This document shows, one piece after another, positions 22,187-37,410 of a stretch of DNA of 64,000 bases (positions within the stretch are counted from its first letter, which is position 1; every line of letters begins with the position of its first letter). This DNA is from Hyaloraphidium curvatum (lineage: Eukaryota; Monoblepharomycota; Hyaloraphidiomycetes; Hyaloraphidiales; Hyaloraphidiaceae). A program made the position numbers and the translations under genes. The notes beneath the pieces were generated by a model. That model was not told the DNA's origin and searched no databases. It saw nothing but the letters and a program-made list of their open reading frames with translations. The DNA is taken from positions 372,001 to 436,000 of the forward strand of contig JAIVFI010000024.1 of NCBI GenBank assembly GCA_025558095.1, read 5' to 3'.

Positions 22187-22869
22187 GCCGGGGGGCGCGG
22201 GGGGCGCGGGGGCCGCCGCTTAAAGCACGCGGGCTCGGGGCGCCGCGCTGGGCTCCCGCGGGCCGGGGCACAAGAGAGATTCGGGGGAGTTGGAGTGCGG
22301 CGGGCAGGGGGGCGGCCCATCACACCCGGTTGGAGGCGCACACCGAGGCAGAACTTCGGCTGGCCCATCTCGTCCGATCCATGTCCGCTCTTCGTCATCC
22401 GAGCTGGCAGTCGTCGTCGGCCGACCGGGCAGCTCACGTGCGAGCACGGAAGCGGCGTTGGAGCTGCCCCACTCCGCACTGTCTGGCGTGGACGATCCAT
22501 CCCTCCTGCAGGTCTGCAACACCGCCCTAAATGAGCTGCTGTTGTTCATTTCATTGCTGGTTAAGGCCAGGGATGAAACCAATCCGCGAGCCTGAAGAGA
22601 TTCGGCTTGCTCGGGGGGGGTGATCACCCTCGGCTCGCCGCTCGCACATTCAGTCCTCGCTAGCCCGCTTGCTCCCACCTCTATCGGCCTCTCGGGCTCG
22701 GGGAGCTTCTACGGAGGCGCTTCAACGCGCGTCCGTGCCGCGGGCGTGGCCTCGCGGGTCGTCGGCCCGCGGTCAGCGGGATCTCCGTCGCGACCCGGTG
22801 AACGGCCATCAGGATGAGGTGGGCGTCTCTGCCGGCCATCGAAGACCGGGACTGCGCGGAGAATAGTCG
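22187..22869. promoter_or_regulatory. divergent intergenic region between WRAP73 and XPD
   Basis: About 680 bp between two divergent genes. I see no conserved coding sequence. It should contain both promoters and 5' UTRs. Confidence 0.4.
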
Positions 22870-25607
22870 ATGGAAGCGTACGGGGCCCCCTGGGCGGGCT
22901 CGGAAGGGCGCGATGTCCTCCGACGCGCTGCCTCCCGGACCTCCCCTCCCGCACGCGTCGCTCACGCGCGGCCCGCAGGTTCTACCTCGACGACCTCCCC
23001 GTCATCTTCCCGTACGAGTACATATACCCCGAGCAGTACGCCTACATGCGCGACCTGAAGCGCGCCCTGGACGCGCGCGGGCACTGCCTGCTTGAGATGC
23101 CCTCGGGCACGGGCAAGACGGTCACGCTGCTGAGCCTGATCGTGGCGTACCAGCTGTTCTACCCGGAGAAGAGGAAGCTCATCTGTGGGTTGCGCCCGGC
23201 GGGTGGACCCGGGGCGGCACCGGGCTGACGCGGCCCCTCTGAAGACTGCTCGCGGACGGTGCCCGAGATCGAAAAGGCGCTCGAGGAGCTCAAGCGGCTG
23301 ATGGTCTACCGCCGGGACTTCCGTCGGGCCGAGGCGGAGCGCGGCCCCGGCGGCGCGCTGCCCGAGGGGGCCGAAATCGGCGAGGAGTTCCTCGCGCTGG
23401 GCCTGTCGAGCCGCAAGAACCTGTGCGTGCACCCGACCGTGTCGGCCAACAGGCGCGGGAACCTCGTGGACAGCCGGTGCCGCGACCTGACGGCCAGCTG
23501 GGTGCGGGAGAGGGCGGCGTCGGATCCGTCGATCGAGACGTGCGGGTTCTACGAGGCGCTCGAGTCGGCGGACCAGTCGGCGTCCATGCCGGGCGGGGTG
23601 TACACGCTGGACGATCTGAGGCAGTTCGGGACGCAGAACGGGTTCTGCCCTTACTTTCTGGCGAGGCGGATGGTGGGACTTGAGCTCCGGCGGTTGGCGG
23701 CTGCAAGACCGTTGACAGTCTCTGTTGTCGTATTCCCACAGCTCAACTTCTGCAACGTCATCATCTACTCCTACCACTACCTCCTCGACCCCAAGGTCGC
23801 CGACCTCGTCTCCAAGGAGATGGCCAAGGACTCTATCGTCGTCTTTGACGAGGCCCACAACATCGACAACGTCTGCATCGAGTCCCTGAGCATCGACATC
23901 ACCCGCCCCGTGCTCGAGAGCAGCTCCCGCAGCCTGAACGAGCTGCAGCGCAGCATCGAGCAGGTCAAGGAGACGGACAGGGGCCGGCTGGAGGAGGAGT
24001 ACAACCGGCTGGTGCAGGGCCTGCGGGAACAGGGCATCGGCAGGGAGACGGACGAGGTGCTGGCCAACCCCGTGATTCCGGACGAGATCCTGCAGGAGGC
24101 GATTCCGGGCAACATCCGGCGCGCGGAGCACTTTGTCGCATTTCTGCGGCGGTTCGTAGAGTACCTCAAGACGCGGCTGCGCGTCATGCACGTCGTCGCC
24201 GAGACCCCGACGAGCTTCCTCAACCACCTCAAGGACATGACCTTCATCGAGAAGAAGCCGCTCAAGTTCTGCTCCGAGCGGCTGTCTTCGCTGGTGCGGA
24301 CGCTCGAGCTGACGCACCTCGAGGAGTACACGTCGCTGCAAAAGGTGGCCAACTTTGCCACGCTCGTCGCGACGTACCAGAAGGGCTTCCTGCTTATCCT
24401 GGAGCCGTTCGAGAACGACACGGACACGATACCCAACCCCAACCTGCACTTTACGTGCCTGGACGCGACGCTGGCCATCAAGCCCGTCTTTGACCGCTTC
24501 TCCTCGGTCGTCATCACCTCGGGAACCCTTTCCCCCATGGAGCTCTACCCCACCCTCCTCGGCTTCCGCCCCGTCGTCCTGGAATCCTACCAGATGACCC
24601 TCGTCCGCTCCTCCTTCCTCCCGCTCATCATCACCCGCGGCTCGGACCAGGTCGCCGTCTCCTCGCGGTTCGAGGTCCGCAACGATTTGGCCGTGGTGCG
24701 CAACTACGGCCACATCCTCATCGAGTTCTGCAAGGCCGTGCCCGACGGCATCGTGTGTTTCTTCCCCTCGTACCTGTACATGGAGTCGATCGTGGCCGCG
24801 TGGCAGGAGCTCAAGCTGCTCGACGAGGTGCTCAAGCACAAGCTCATCTTCATCGAGACGCCCGAGGCCGCGGAAACCAGCATTGCGCTGGAGATGTACC
24901 GCACCGCGTGCGACAACGGCCGGGGGGCGGTCATGTTTTCCGTCGCGCGGGGCAAGGTCAGCGAGGGGATCGACTTTGACCACGAGTACGGGCGAGCGGT
25001 GCTCATGTTTGGGGTGCCGTACCAGGTGGGCGGCACGCCAATCTGCATGCATCGATTTGCTGCTCAACCGTCCCGACAGTACACCGAGTCACGCATCCTC
25101 AAGGCGCGGCTCGAGTACATGCGCGACAACCACAAGATCCGCGAGAACGATTTCCTCACCTTCGACGCCATGCGGCACGCCGCCCAGTGCGTCGGCCGCG
25201 TGCTCCGCGGCAAGACCGACTACGGCCTCATGGTGTTTGCCGACAAGCGCTTCGCGCGGGCGGACAAGCGCAACAAGCTGCCCAAGTGGATCGCGTCCAG
25301 CATCAGCGACGCGACCAGCAATTTGTCCACGGACATGGCCGCGGCGATCGCGAGGAAGTTCCTGCGGACCATGGCGCAGCCGTTCGAGGGATCGCAGGTC
25401 GGGATCAGCCTGTGGGACGAGGCCGAGCTGGCAAGGCGGCAGGCGCCCCAATCGGCGCGATTGGGACCGCAGGCAAACGGTGCGGGAGCAAATGGACATG
25501 CCTCGTCCGCGGCTGCAAACGGCGTGAATGGCGACAAGGAGGCCATGGACGTGGACGAGTTCGAGGAGGAGGAGGCGGTCATGCGGGAAATCGAGACCGG
25601 GCACTGA
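22870..25607 (+). CDS. ERCC2: XPD/Rad3 DNA helicase of TFIIH
   Basis: This is the 5'-3' helicase subunit of TFIIH, used in nucleotide excision repair and transcription initiation. Exons from 22979 (22979-23184, 23245-23672, 23742-25025, 25080-25607) are secure and encode [19 protein letters not shown], Walker [25 protein letters not shown], the 4Fe-4S cysteine region ([30 protein letters not shown]), DEAH in [31 protein letters not shown] and the Q-motif arginines of [12 protein letters not shown]. Length is about 817 residues. The first exon is uncertain: either ATGGAAGC at 22870-22877 or a start codon split as AT|G (see findings). The tail after residue 740 is Ala/Asn/Glu-rich. Confidence 0.93.
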
Positions 25608-27277
<1,670 letters not shown>

Positions 27278-28490
27278 ATGTCGACCTCCACGGACAACTT
27301 CGAGACCGAGATTATCACCCTGCCGCGTCACATCTTGGCGCAGCAGCGGGCACACAAGGGGGCAACCGGGGACCTGTCGATGCTGCTCGTGGCCGTCCAG
27401 CTTGGTTGCAAGTTCGTTGCCAATGCCGTGAGGAAGGCCAAGCTGGTCAACCTGTGAGTTGGCTTGGGACCGGAACGGGAGCGTGCCTCACGCCGCCTCC
27501 CAGGACCGGCCTGTCCGCTGCTGGCACCTCCAACGTGCACGCCGAGGAGCAGAAGAAGCTTGATGTGCTCGCGAACGACATCTTTATCAACGCACTCCGG
27601 AGCTCCGACAAGGTGAAGGTCATGGTCTCGGAGGAAATCGACGACCCCATCTTCGTGGAGGACGAGCCCGGTGCCAAGTACGTCGTGGTGTTTGATCCGC
27701 TCGACGGCAGCAGCAACATCGACTGCGCCGTCTCCGTCGGCACCATTTTCGGCATCTACCACGCGGTGGGACCGAGTCAGACGCTCTGTGGATGTGGCGG
27801 AAGTGCTGATCCACACTCAGAGCGACGGGCCGGGCAAGATCGACGATGCGCTGAAGCCGGGTAGCGAGATGGTCGCCGCTGGCTATGCTCTTTACGGCTC
27901 GTCCTGCATCCTGGTCATGGCGACCGCAAACGGCGTGCACGGCTACACTCTTGACCCTTCGATCGGAGAGTTCATTCTCAGCCACCCCGACGTGAGCAGA
28001 CGTACTTTGTCCCGCTGTGAACGTGGATTGACGTTGTCTGCCTCAGCTCACGATCCCGAAGCGCGGCAAGATCTACTCGGTGAACGAAGGCAACTCCAAG
28101 TACTTCGACGAGGCAACGGCCGCGTACCTCGAGAGCATCAAGTACCCCAGCGACCCGAAAAAGGCGCCGTACGGTGCGCGCTACGTCGGCTCCATGGTGG
28201 CCGATGTGCACCGCACGCTACTCTATGGCGGCATCTTCGCATACCCCGGCGACAAGAAGTCCCCGAAGGGCAAGCTGCGGCTGCTCTACGAGGGCTTCCC
28301 CATGGCCTATGTCCTGGAAAAGGCCGGCGGCAGGGCCACAACCGGCAGGGAGCGTGTGCTGGATCTCGTTCCGGAGAACATCCACTGCCGCGCCCCGATC
28401 TTCCTTGGGAGCGAGGACGACGTCAAGGACGTTGAGGAGTTCTACAAAAAGATGGATGCCGGCGAGCTGAAGGCGGCGAATGGAAAGTGA
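27278..28490 (+). CDS. FBP1: fructose-1,6-bisphosphatase
   Basis: This cytosolic enzyme hydrolyses fructose 1,6-bisphosphate to fructose 6-phosphate, the committed step of gluconeogenesis. Exons 27278-27453, 27504-27765, 27821-27991 and 28047-28490 give 350 residues. Motifs are LPRHILAQQ and [10 protein letters not shown] (AMP-site region), [25 protein letters not shown] (metal-binding core), [50 protein letters not shown] and [20 protein letters not shown]. The third exon must begin at 27821 ([14 protein letters not shown]); reading through would shift the frame. In fungi this gene is usually repressed by glucose, but no specific site was identified here. Confidence 0.95.
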
Positions 28491-28605
28491 TCGCAGGAAC
28501 CGGTTGGCCTGGATGGATGAGATTGGTGACGTCTGTACATATCCTCCGAAACAACACTTGTGGCCCTCCAAATCCTTCAATAAAACATCCAAACACTCGA
28601 TCTCT

Positions 28606-29959
28606 TCAGAGCTTCGCTTGCTCCTGGGTCTTGGACTCGCTATCGTTGCTATAGATCTCCTTCACGAGCTTTCCCTCGATGAGAGACGAGTCACGCCTTG
28701 CTCCGGCGGATTCGCCCCATGGGCGAGGCGCTCTTCCCAAGAAGACCTCGGGGACGAGAGTGTCGCTGCCCAGGGGAGCTGCGTCGTGCGTCTTGATGAG
28801 ATCGGCGGGAGGCATGTCCTCGAGGCGCGGAGGGCTGGCATAGCCTACGAAAGGAGATGTGAGCTCAGCATACGTCACATTACGTGAGAAACTGAACCAA
28901 GGGTGTAATCTTAGTCGCAGGTAAGCTACTAGCATCGGCGAAAGCGGGTGCGCGTCTCCCACCTGCGGCCGCATATCCGATGAGTTCTTGTACCATTGGG
29001 TCGAGTGTTCTAGCAATGTGGATCGGAACACTCAATTTCTGGTCCTCCTCCTGTCTTAACCTTGAAGCAGAGGCCTCAGTGATATCTCTGGATGGTCGAA
29101 GAAAGGCACGTACCATCCCACTGCAAAGCTCAGGTGCATCCCGATGCGCCACTGGTCCTTCGTGACGTTCTCCCCACCGCTGTGCATCGCACTTCCAGTG
29201 TAGATGACTGCGCTGCCCTTGGGCATCACGGCGTAGCACGTCTCTTCCTCCGAGGGCACGTAGTCCCAGTCCAAGGGGCGGAGATGAGTCTTCGGTGCTA
29301 TCCGGGTCGCGCCGTTTTCCTGCCAAAAACGTGAGCAGCAATCGCAAAGCTCGCAAGCCAATCACCTTGGTGAAGTCGGAGAGAGCCCATACTGACGCCA
29401 GTTCCGGTTCCACTTGGTCCGTCAGCATGTCCTTGCCCCACGCCTGCCGGTCCCGGTGCCAGGGCTGCGCCGGCGACTTGGGCCCAATGCGTATGACCTG
29501 CCGAGCCGGAAGACGATGTAGCAGGAGCTTGGAGGAGTTGTGGAGTACCGACCTGAGTGGCCATGACGTGAAACCGTTTGCACCACGGGAGCAAGTTGTC
29601 CTCGGCGGCAGCAAGCAAGAAGGGGTTGACCAGGACTTCCTTGTTGAACGTGGGTGACCGGGCTGCGAGCGCACCGGTTCTCGTGGTGTTCATCCCCGCG
29701 AAGTCGTCGTTGCCTGCACAGCAGCAGAGGGAAGCACCAACGGATGCAGGATGTCGGCCCCTAGCGCCCCCAACAGCGGCGGCTCACGCTTACCTTTGGT
29801 GGTTCTCTCGATGAAAGGGGTCATTTCGGAGACGATGCGGTCGGCTGCCTCCGCCGAAATCAGGTTCGTGACAACGCAGGCCCCATCTTCGCGTATGGCC
29901 CGGACGACGTCCTCCTTGCTGCACGCCCGCGCGTCCAAGTACTGGAGCTTCGCAGGCAT
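28606..29959 (-). CDS. phytanoyl-CoA dioxygenase (PhyH) family protein
   Basis: This is a 2-oxoglutarate/Fe(II)-dependent dioxygenase of the PhyH family. Exons are about 29959-29794, 29713-29553, 29497-29366, 29319-29114, 29060-28963 and 28844-28606, giving 333 residues. The start MPAKLQYLDARACSKEDVV leads to REDGACVVTNLI. The iron ligands are visible as the HxD in PWHRDRQAW and the distal His in GSAMHSGGENV. The C-terminal LRQEEDQKLSVP and MVQELIGYAA match fungal PhyH-like enzymes. Substrate is unknown: fungal members include secondary-metabolite oxygenases, and no biosynthetic genes adjoin. The last intron (28845-28962) is the least certain. It is tail-to-tail with FBP1. Confidence 0.82.
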
Positions 29960-30225
29960 TCTGCCGAGCTGCAGCCGCCTCCAAGGAAAGCACTTGAGGC
30001 GTTTGAGGGTTGGGCGGAGTCAGGAGCAGGCTCCCCGATCGCGCCCGATCGATCAGGACCCGGTACGGATGCGGAGGAACCGCCAACTGTGGCGTCCACG
30101 CCCACCACGAAAACTCATCTCGATCGACGACGATGCGAAAACACATACACCGGTCGATCCAGAGTCGAGTCCTGTGCTCCGTTGAACGGTGAAATGAATA
30201 CGCTACCGACCACAGCAATACATCC

Positions 30226-31370
30226 TCACGCTGAAGCCCCCTCAGCGGTCCTCCCCATAGCTGCCAACAGCTTCGCGTTCAGCTCCTGCAACGACCAGGT
30301 CCTTTAGCGAGCCATCAACGATTGGGCCAGTGTGCGCATACCTTTGCTTCGGCAATGCCCTCCACGTCCGTCTGCACCCACTCCATGTCTCCCGTGGCGA
30401 TCTCCTCCTCCTCCTCCCTTTCCATCCGCGCCCGATCAGTCTCGCCGCTCTGCCTGCGCTTCTCGAGCCGCGCCAAACGGTCGACCTGCCTCCTAACCAG
30501 TGATCGGATGTAGCCGGTACGCGTCGCCGCGGGACCGACTGGCACTCGGCCGCCGGAAGGAGCCGCGGGATCCACGACGGAAGGCAGGGTCCGACGTACG
30601 AGCTCCGCAATGTGGGTGAGAGATGCAGTGAGGGCCGCGAGGTCTGCGGGTTCCGTGGAGGGCCGGAGGGACGGGAGAGCCTCCCTCAGAGCGCGGGAAG
30701 CAGGAACACGGGAGGAAAGCTGGGCCATGCGGGTGCTGAGCTTGTGGTTCAGCAGCTTTTGCTGCAGGGACATGTTAGCGAAGTTGAATGACAAGAGCGA
30801 CCCGGACTCACTGCAGCGAGCTTCTTCCGCAGCTCCTCAAGCTCTGTGTCGACTGCTTTCTCGTCTTCTTCAGTCAGCGAAAAGTCCATGCTCTGCAATG
30901 AGGAAGTCGTTCGGATCCAGACCCTCGACACACCGTCGATGGCGCTCACCTCCTGGTACGGCAGCCGGATATCCAGTCCAGGTGGCAGGTTGAACACGTC
31001 GTTCACGCAGTAGGTTTCAAACTGATCAAATCGCTTGTCGAGGGACTCGAGCAGGAGTGTCTCGAACTGGGAAATGCCCTGCGGCGGGGGTTCGTCGGTT
31101 CCGCATTCCTCGGCCCGCTCGTCGGAGCGCCACCTTCTCGTTCTCCAGATCCATGACCTCGTCCTCCTCGCCCGCCTTTGCGTATTCGGCGGTGGTAAAG
31201 GCCTCGAGCTCGTTGAGCCCTTTGGTCGCGGCCTCGTTGGCAGCGTTGATGACCTCGTCCACTACCGACATGAAAACGAAGCCTAGGTGCTCAATGACCA
31301 CCTCCTCGGCCGGCGAGAAAACGAAAGGCTCGTTTGCGGCCAGTGCCGCGGGAACGTCGGTGGTCGACAT
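30226..31370 (-). CDS. MIS12: kinetochore protein Mis12/Mtw1
   Basis: Mis12 is a subunit of the MIND/Mis12 complex that links centromeric chromatin (CENP-C) to the Ndc80 complex. Five exons (31370-31134, 31078-30950, 30892-30812, 30761-30342, 30285-30226) close at 308 residues. The N-terminal head matches the family: EEVVIEHLGFVFMSVVDEVINAANE, then GISQFETLLLESLDKRFDQFETYC and VNDVFNLPPGLDI. A heptad-rich coil follows (TEEDEKAVDTELEELRKKL). The last exon was set at the GCAG acceptor at 30286, ending ELNAKLLAAMG; an earlier acceptor would give a different short tail. Confidence 0.85.
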
Positions 31371-31647
31371 GGTCGCGCCCTTTGGAGGAGGAGGGGTGGT
31401 GGGGCCGCGGTCACGGTTGTTTGCCGCGCTTCCGGTGCGCGAGCGCCCTGCAAGCGAAGGCCGGAGTAGCTGGAGAGGTACGAGGCTCCGTTCGCAAGCG
31501 GGAAGAGAGCGCTGTCGGCTCGCGGCCCTCCGAAATTGGAGCGCGTCGTTCACCAGCGGCTAGGGATCACGTCGGCGCGGCGGTCATCACTCCCCTCCAA
31601 ATCAAAGTCGATTCACTCAGGGAGACCGCTGTCTAGGCGGCTACTCC

Positions 31648-31791
31648 AAGCTCGCGCAGTACAACAAGCGCTCGACCATCTCGTCGCGCGAGATCCAGAC
31701 CTCGGTGCGCCTGATCCTGCCCGGCGAGCTCGCCAAGCACGCCGTGTCGGAGGGCACCAAGGCCGTCACCAAGTTCACCAGCTCTAAGTAG
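31648..31791 (+). pseudogene. histone H2B 3' fragment (C-terminal third only)
   Basis: The sequence encodes [20 protein letters not shown] through KFTSSK and a stop, identical in protein to the end of the intact H2B at 35709-36259. The upstream two thirds, the promoter and the start codon are missing: homology begins abruptly at about 31648. The downstream 3' flank is also copied (to about 31995), including the histone hairpin. It is a broken copy in opposite orientation to the intact gene. Confidence 0.9.
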
Positions 31792-31837
31792 AGCAGCGTG
31801 GCTCGGCCTCGAACTCTTTGGCGGGCACCCGCTCCCC

Positions 31838-31853
31838 GGCGTATCTAAACGCC
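31838..31853 (+). other. copied histone 3' hairpin (H2B fragment)
   Basis: GGCGTATCTAAACGCC, starting 46 nt after the stop of the H2B fragment and followed by ACCACC. It is identical to the hairpin after the intact H2B gene. Confidence 0.75.
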
Positions 31854-32094
31854 ACCACCCTCTTCTCGTTGTTCATGTACATGTGGTTGAATGAATGGTC
31901 TCCTTCTCTACTGCTCCGCGCCTCGAGTCTTCGAGTCCTCGAGCCCACCAGGTCCACTGCCCGGCGCGGGTGCTCTCCACCGGGCTTTGGCAGCTGCTTG
32001 GCGCGCGTACGGGAGGCGTGGCGATCGGCCAAAAGCAGTTCTCAAATCGCGCACTTCCTTCCATAACATGTGCTGGATTGAGCCGTATTCCTTC

Positions 32095-32200
32095 GTTCAC
32101 CGGTCGGGATCGCCGTTCACCTGCTGGTGACCATGCTAGGGGAGCTTCGTTCACCGGGCGAGGTTCCGTTCACCGGGCGAGATCACCGTTCACCGGCCGG
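32095..32200 (+). repeat. short imperfect repeats GTTCACCGGNCG
   Basis: Five copies of GTTCACC, most continuing as GGGCGAG or GGTCGGG, occur at about 32095, 32115, 32149, 32168 and 32188, about 20 nt apart. They lie in the segment between the two histone-derived blocks, which has no counterpart at the intact histone locus. Confidence 0.7.
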
Positions 32201-32568
32201 TGATCTAGGCGGATCTTCGCCAAGGGTCGTCGACGTCACCAAGAAGTTATCACTCAGACTCAGATAGGTCACCAGAGGCGGCATCAACCCGGAGCCCGAG
32301 TGGATGCCACCTGGCGGTCTCTCCTGCTAGGGCTCCGCAGCAGGAGGCGCCCAAGGATCGACGTACCTACGACGTGTCGCCCGGTCAACTCGCGCGAACA
32401 GCCATCCATCCGGAGCATGAGCCGGGTGCAGAGCAAGTCATGTCGCAGGAGTGCGCAACGGGAGGGACAAGGACGGTGGGCAACCAGGGACGGAGGAAGC
32501 GCGGAGCGCAGAGACGTGGAGTTCAGGCCATTGAATTAGAGCATTTACAAGCCAGAGGTGCTGGTGGT

Positions 32569-32584
32569 GGCGTTTAGATACGCC
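32569..32584 (-). other. copied histone 3' hairpin (H2A fragment)
   Basis: GGCGTATCTAAACGCC on the minus strand, 47 nt after the stop of the H2A fragment, followed by ACCACC. It is identical to the hairpin of the intact H2A gene. Confidence 0.75.
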
Positions 32585-32631
32585 GGTTGAAGTTGGCCCC
32601 GGGGAGCCTTGGAGGATGGCGGAGGGTGCGC

Positions 32632-34611
<1,980 letters not shown>

Positions 34612-35505
34612 GTGCGGGACGAAGGGATGGATCTGTGGAGCTGGTGCTGGGAAGCAGCTCCTTTATACCTTGTCGGCGCGGAAGGCCTCGCTGAACCTGA
34701 ACCTATCTGAACCTGACCCTGCGAGCACAGGCAATGTACCATTATACACTGTGGAACAATGTAATGTACAATTTCCCAGATCTTCCCTTGGCTCGTCGTT
34801 GGCGTTCTGCTTTGGTTCCTTGACCGCTTTGATATGCCTGGCGAGCAAGCCCCGCGCCACGGACAGGCGGATACCTTTGAAAGAGGAGCAAGCAGCGGAC
34901 GAGCACACAACTGGGGTGGTGATTGGCGAGGCGATCTTCAACGACCTGTTTCGAGAGGGGGACGATGGAGCACCGGGACCTGGTTCCTTGCAGGGAACAT
35001 CTTTTGTTCATCATACAACGCTCCGCTTTTGTTCATCATACAGCGAGAAGCGTCCGAGCCACCCGAGGTAATGGATAGCGTTGCCGCCGCGGATCTGAAC
35101 CTTGAAGGTGCACGAGCATTCGGCCCGCGGTCTCGCAGCCGAAAAAGATCAAGACTCGCCGATCTGCGACTGCCTCGGCAAAGCATCGTCGATTTAAAAC
35201 GAGGACATAGGCTTGAGCAGCCCGCCCCGGTCGCCGCTACCGGCGAGTTGGGAATGTTAGGTCGACGCCTCCGGACCACCGCGAAAGGGACAACGGATCT
35301 CCGCGCGCCAAAGCGCCCAAAAATCCGAAATTCACGCGGATGGCAGAGCCAGCATGTCGAACAAGCAGCGGGGGCTTTAGGGTTAGGTTGTGGGCTCCGT
35401 TGGCCTTGTCGAGCCCGGCGTCATTGGGGCGCCTCCATGAGTCCCTCACCACTCCGCTACGCGCCGCCAAGCGGGCCCGAGAACAGAGGTTGGAAAATGC
35501 AGCAC
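34612..35505. other. intergenic region between MscL and the H2B 3' flank
   Basis: About 900 bp without a supportable gene. A direct repeat TTTGTTCATCATACAACG / TTTGTTCATCATACAGCG lies at about 35002 and 35028. No other structure was seen. Confidence 0.5.
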
Positions 35506-35646
35506 TCTGCCAAAGACCGGTGGAGAGCACCCGCGCCGGGCAGTGGACCTGGTGGGCTCGAGGACTCGAAGACTCGAGGCGCGGAGCAGTAGAGAAGGAG
35601 ACCATTCATTCAACCACATGTACATGAACAACGAGAAGAGGGTGGT

Positions 35647-35662
35647 GGCGTTTAGATACGCC
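35647..35662 (-). other. histone 3' hairpin after H2B
   Basis: On the minus strand GGCGTATCTAAACGCC can fold as a GGCGT/ACGCC stem with a 6-nt loop, or as a 6-bp stem with one A-A mismatch and a UCUA loop. It begins 46 nt after the H2B stop and is followed by ACCACC. The same 16 nt follow H2A at the same spacing. See findings. Confidence 0.75.
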
Positions 35663-35708
35663 GGGGAGCGGGTGCCCGCCAAAGAGTTCGAGGCCGAGCC
35701 ACGCTGCT

Positions 35709-36259
35709 CTACTTAGAGCTGGTGAACTTGGTGACGGCCTTGGTGCCCTCCGACACGGCGTGCTTGGCGAGCTCGCCGGGCAGGATCAGGCGCACCGAGG
35801 TCTGGATCTCGCGCGACGAGATGGTCGAGCGCTTGTTGTACTGCGCGAGCTTCGAGGCCTCGACGGCGACGCGCTCGAAGATGTCGTTGACGAACGAGTT
35901 GAGGATCGACATGGCCTTGTTCGAGATACCGGTGTCGGGGTGGACCTGCTTCAGCACCTTGTAGACTGGAGGGCGAGGCGGAGGTGAGCGGAGGCTCGCG
36001 GGGGGCAGATCCGGGCGACGCACTGTAGGTGGAGTAGGTCTCGCGCCGCACGCGCCGCTTCTTGGTCTTGCCCTCGGCCGACTTCTTCTTGGCGGGGGCC
36101 TTGCCGGCGGGCTTCTTGGTGGTCTGGAGGGCGGCGGGTGAGCGGGGACGGGGGGGAGTCGCGGGGGGCACGCACCTTGGCCGCGGGGGCCTTGGTGGCG
36201 GGGGCCTTGGCGGCCTCGGCGCCTTCGGCAGCGGGCTCAGCAGCCTTCTTGGGGGCCAT
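35709..36259 (-). CDS. histone H2B
   Basis: This core histone forms the H2A-H2B dimer. Exons 36259-36176, 36123-36024 and 35965-35709 give 146 residues. The N-terminal tail is Ala/Pro/Lys-rich ([20 protein letters not shown]), then [40 protein letters not shown] and [20 protein letters not shown] with the Lys that is monoubiquitinated in other fungi. It ends KFTSSK. It is transcribed away from H2A from a shared promoter of 233 bp. Introns of 52 and 58 nt interrupt it. Confidence 0.97.
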
Positions 36260-36492
36260 GTCGACGAGTGTGCTACGGCGGTGTGCGGGCAGCGGTTGCT
36301 GCTCGGGCTTGGGGGGTATGCGATTATAAGGCGCCCCTGCCGTACGGTGCCCGCTTTTCGCGCGGCCGAGTTCGTAAAGGCCGTTGGCCGCGCCGGCCCC
36401 CCGCGACCGCGCGCACTATATAGCCCGGCGCCCACCCCTCCCACCGCCAACCGCCGCAGCACCGAACCTCCGTCGCAGCAGCAAACGCAACC
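36260..36492. promoter_or_regulatory. bidirectional H2B-H2A promoter
   Basis: 233 bp between the two start codons. For H2A there is a TATATA box at about 36417-36422, 71 nt before the ATG. For H2B a TTATAA element lies near 36323-36330 on the minus strand. TTTTCGCGC at about 36355-36363 fits the E2F/MBF-like TTTSGCGC consensus expected for S-phase genes. Part of this promoter (from about 36343) is duplicated at 38358-38503. Confidence 0.75.
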
Positions 36493-37059
<567 letters not shown>

Positions 37060-37106
37060 GCGCACCCTCCGCCATCCTCCAAGGCTCCCCGGGGCCAACT
37101 TCAACC

Positions 37107-37122
37107 GGCGTATCTAAACGCC
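37107..37122 (+). other. histone 3' hairpin after H2A
   Basis: GGCGTATCTAAACGCC begins 47 nt after the H2A stop and is followed by ACCACC, matching the element after H2B although the surrounding 3' UTRs otherwise differ. Confidence 0.75.
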
Positions 37123-37410
37123 ACCACCAGCACCTCTGGCTTGTAAATGCTCTAATTCAATGGCCTGAACTCCACGTCTCTGCGCTCCGCGCTTCCTCCG
37201 TCCCTGGTTGCCCACCGTCCTTGTCCCTCCCGTTGCGCACTCCTGCGACATGACTTGCTCTGCACCCGGCTCATGCTCCGGATGGATGGCTGTTCGCGCG
37301 ATGTTGACCGGGCGACACGTCCTCGGTACGTCGATCCTCGGGCGCCTCCTGCTGCGGAGGCTTAGCAGGAAAGACCGCCAGGTGGCATCCACTCGAGCTC
37401 GGGGCTGATG

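Larger units (their letters stand above)
31648..31995. repeat. inverted partial copy of H2B 3' end and flank
   Basis: This stretch matches the reverse complement of about 35506-35857 almost base for base. Homology stops at 31995, just after CACCGGGCTTTGGCAG (intact locus: CACCGGTCTTTGGCAG). With the segment at 32280-32931 it forms the permuted histone copy described in the findings. Confidence 0.88.

Noticed and set aside
22962-25067. 701-codon open frame antisense to XPD
   Set aside because: Codon-bias shadow of a well-supported gene; composition is His/Arg/Glu/Leu-rich without any motif.
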